Made by a program: the position numbers and the translations under genes
In this document: positions 5,351 to 5,369 of the stretch, in pieces
Numbering within the stretch: the stretch's first letter is position 1
Layout: every line of letters starts with the position of its first letter
The notes under the pieces: model-generated
Told to the model about the DNA's origin: nothing
What the model saw: only the letters and a program-made list of their open reading frames with translations
The model's database searches: none
DNA from: Devosia sp.
GTDB lineage: Bacteria; Pseudomonadota; Alphaproteobacteria; Rhizobiales; Devosiaceae
Length of the DNA: 5,369 nucleotides
NCBI GenBank assembly: GCA_025352765.1
Contig: JANXSI010000612.1
Span: 1-5,369, forward strand
Direction: 5' to 3'

Positions 5351-5369
5351 ATGAGAATGGCGAAATTAT
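5351..5369 (+). CDS. Start of a plus-strand gene cut by the window edge
   Basis: Only six complete codons (MRMAKL) are visible. The start is well supported: GAGGGAGGT at 5336-5344 is an excellent ribosome binding site six bases before the ATG, and operator-like site E lies 75 bases upstream. The short basic start could begin a signal peptide, but six residues do not establish this. Because the upstream layout copies that of pqqA, a PQQ-related product such as a periplasmic quinoprotein dehydrogenase is an attractive guess, not an observation. Confidence 0.7.

Noticed and set aside
1..5369. CRISPR array, tRNA, rRNA or insertion-sequence ends
   Set aside because: No regularly spaced identical direct repeats, cloverleaf-like sequence, or transposase with flanking terminal repeats was seen. 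The spaced motifs found are short dyads placed at gene starts.

Overview
The window is GC-rich bacterial DNA, most likely from an alphaproteobacterium (Hyphomicrobiales-like) that uses the redox cofactor PQQ. The strongest evidence is an intact 25-residue PQQ precursor peptide gene (pqqA) at the left edge. It is read leftward, so pqqB and the rest of the operon should lie outside the window. A PQQ-using methylotroph or alcohol oxidiser fits well, but no dehydrogenase gene is actually visible.

Layout, left to right. (1) Positions 1-99 are the spacer downstream of pqqA and hold two strong stem-loops. (2) pqqA is at 100-177 on the minus strand. (3) A LysR-type regulator (LysR1) is at 304-1377 on the minus strand, upstream of pqqA and in the same direction. 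(4) A 277-base divergent gap carries two operator-like dyads. (5) A DUF3422/COG4949 membrane-anchored protein is at 1655-2935 on the plus strand. (6) A second LysR-type gene (LysR2, a paralogue of LysR1) is at 3030-4040 on the plus strand and is interrupted by a TAG at codon 12. (7) An unrecognised four-helix membrane protein is at 4245-4856 on the plus strand. (8) A gene-poor gap of about 490 bases follows. (9) The first six codons of another plus-strand gene, with an excellent ribosome binding site, begin at 5351.

The most interesting signal is not a gene. A 27-base architecture, [N]TWGG-N5-CCWAT-N7-ATWGG, recurs with fixed spacing in every intergenic gap that contains a promoter: upstream of pqqA, upstream of DUF3422, upstream of LysR2, upstream of the four-helix membrane protein and upstream of the gene at the right edge. 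A sixth copy of its core lies upstream of LysR1. The half-sites and the T-N11-A spacing are typical of LysR-type regulator boxes. I infer that all these genes form one local regulon run by LysR1, LysR2 or both, tying PQQ synthesis to the membrane protein, to DUF3422 and to the gene beginning at the right edge. Which regulator binds, and what effector it senses, cannot be read from the sequence.
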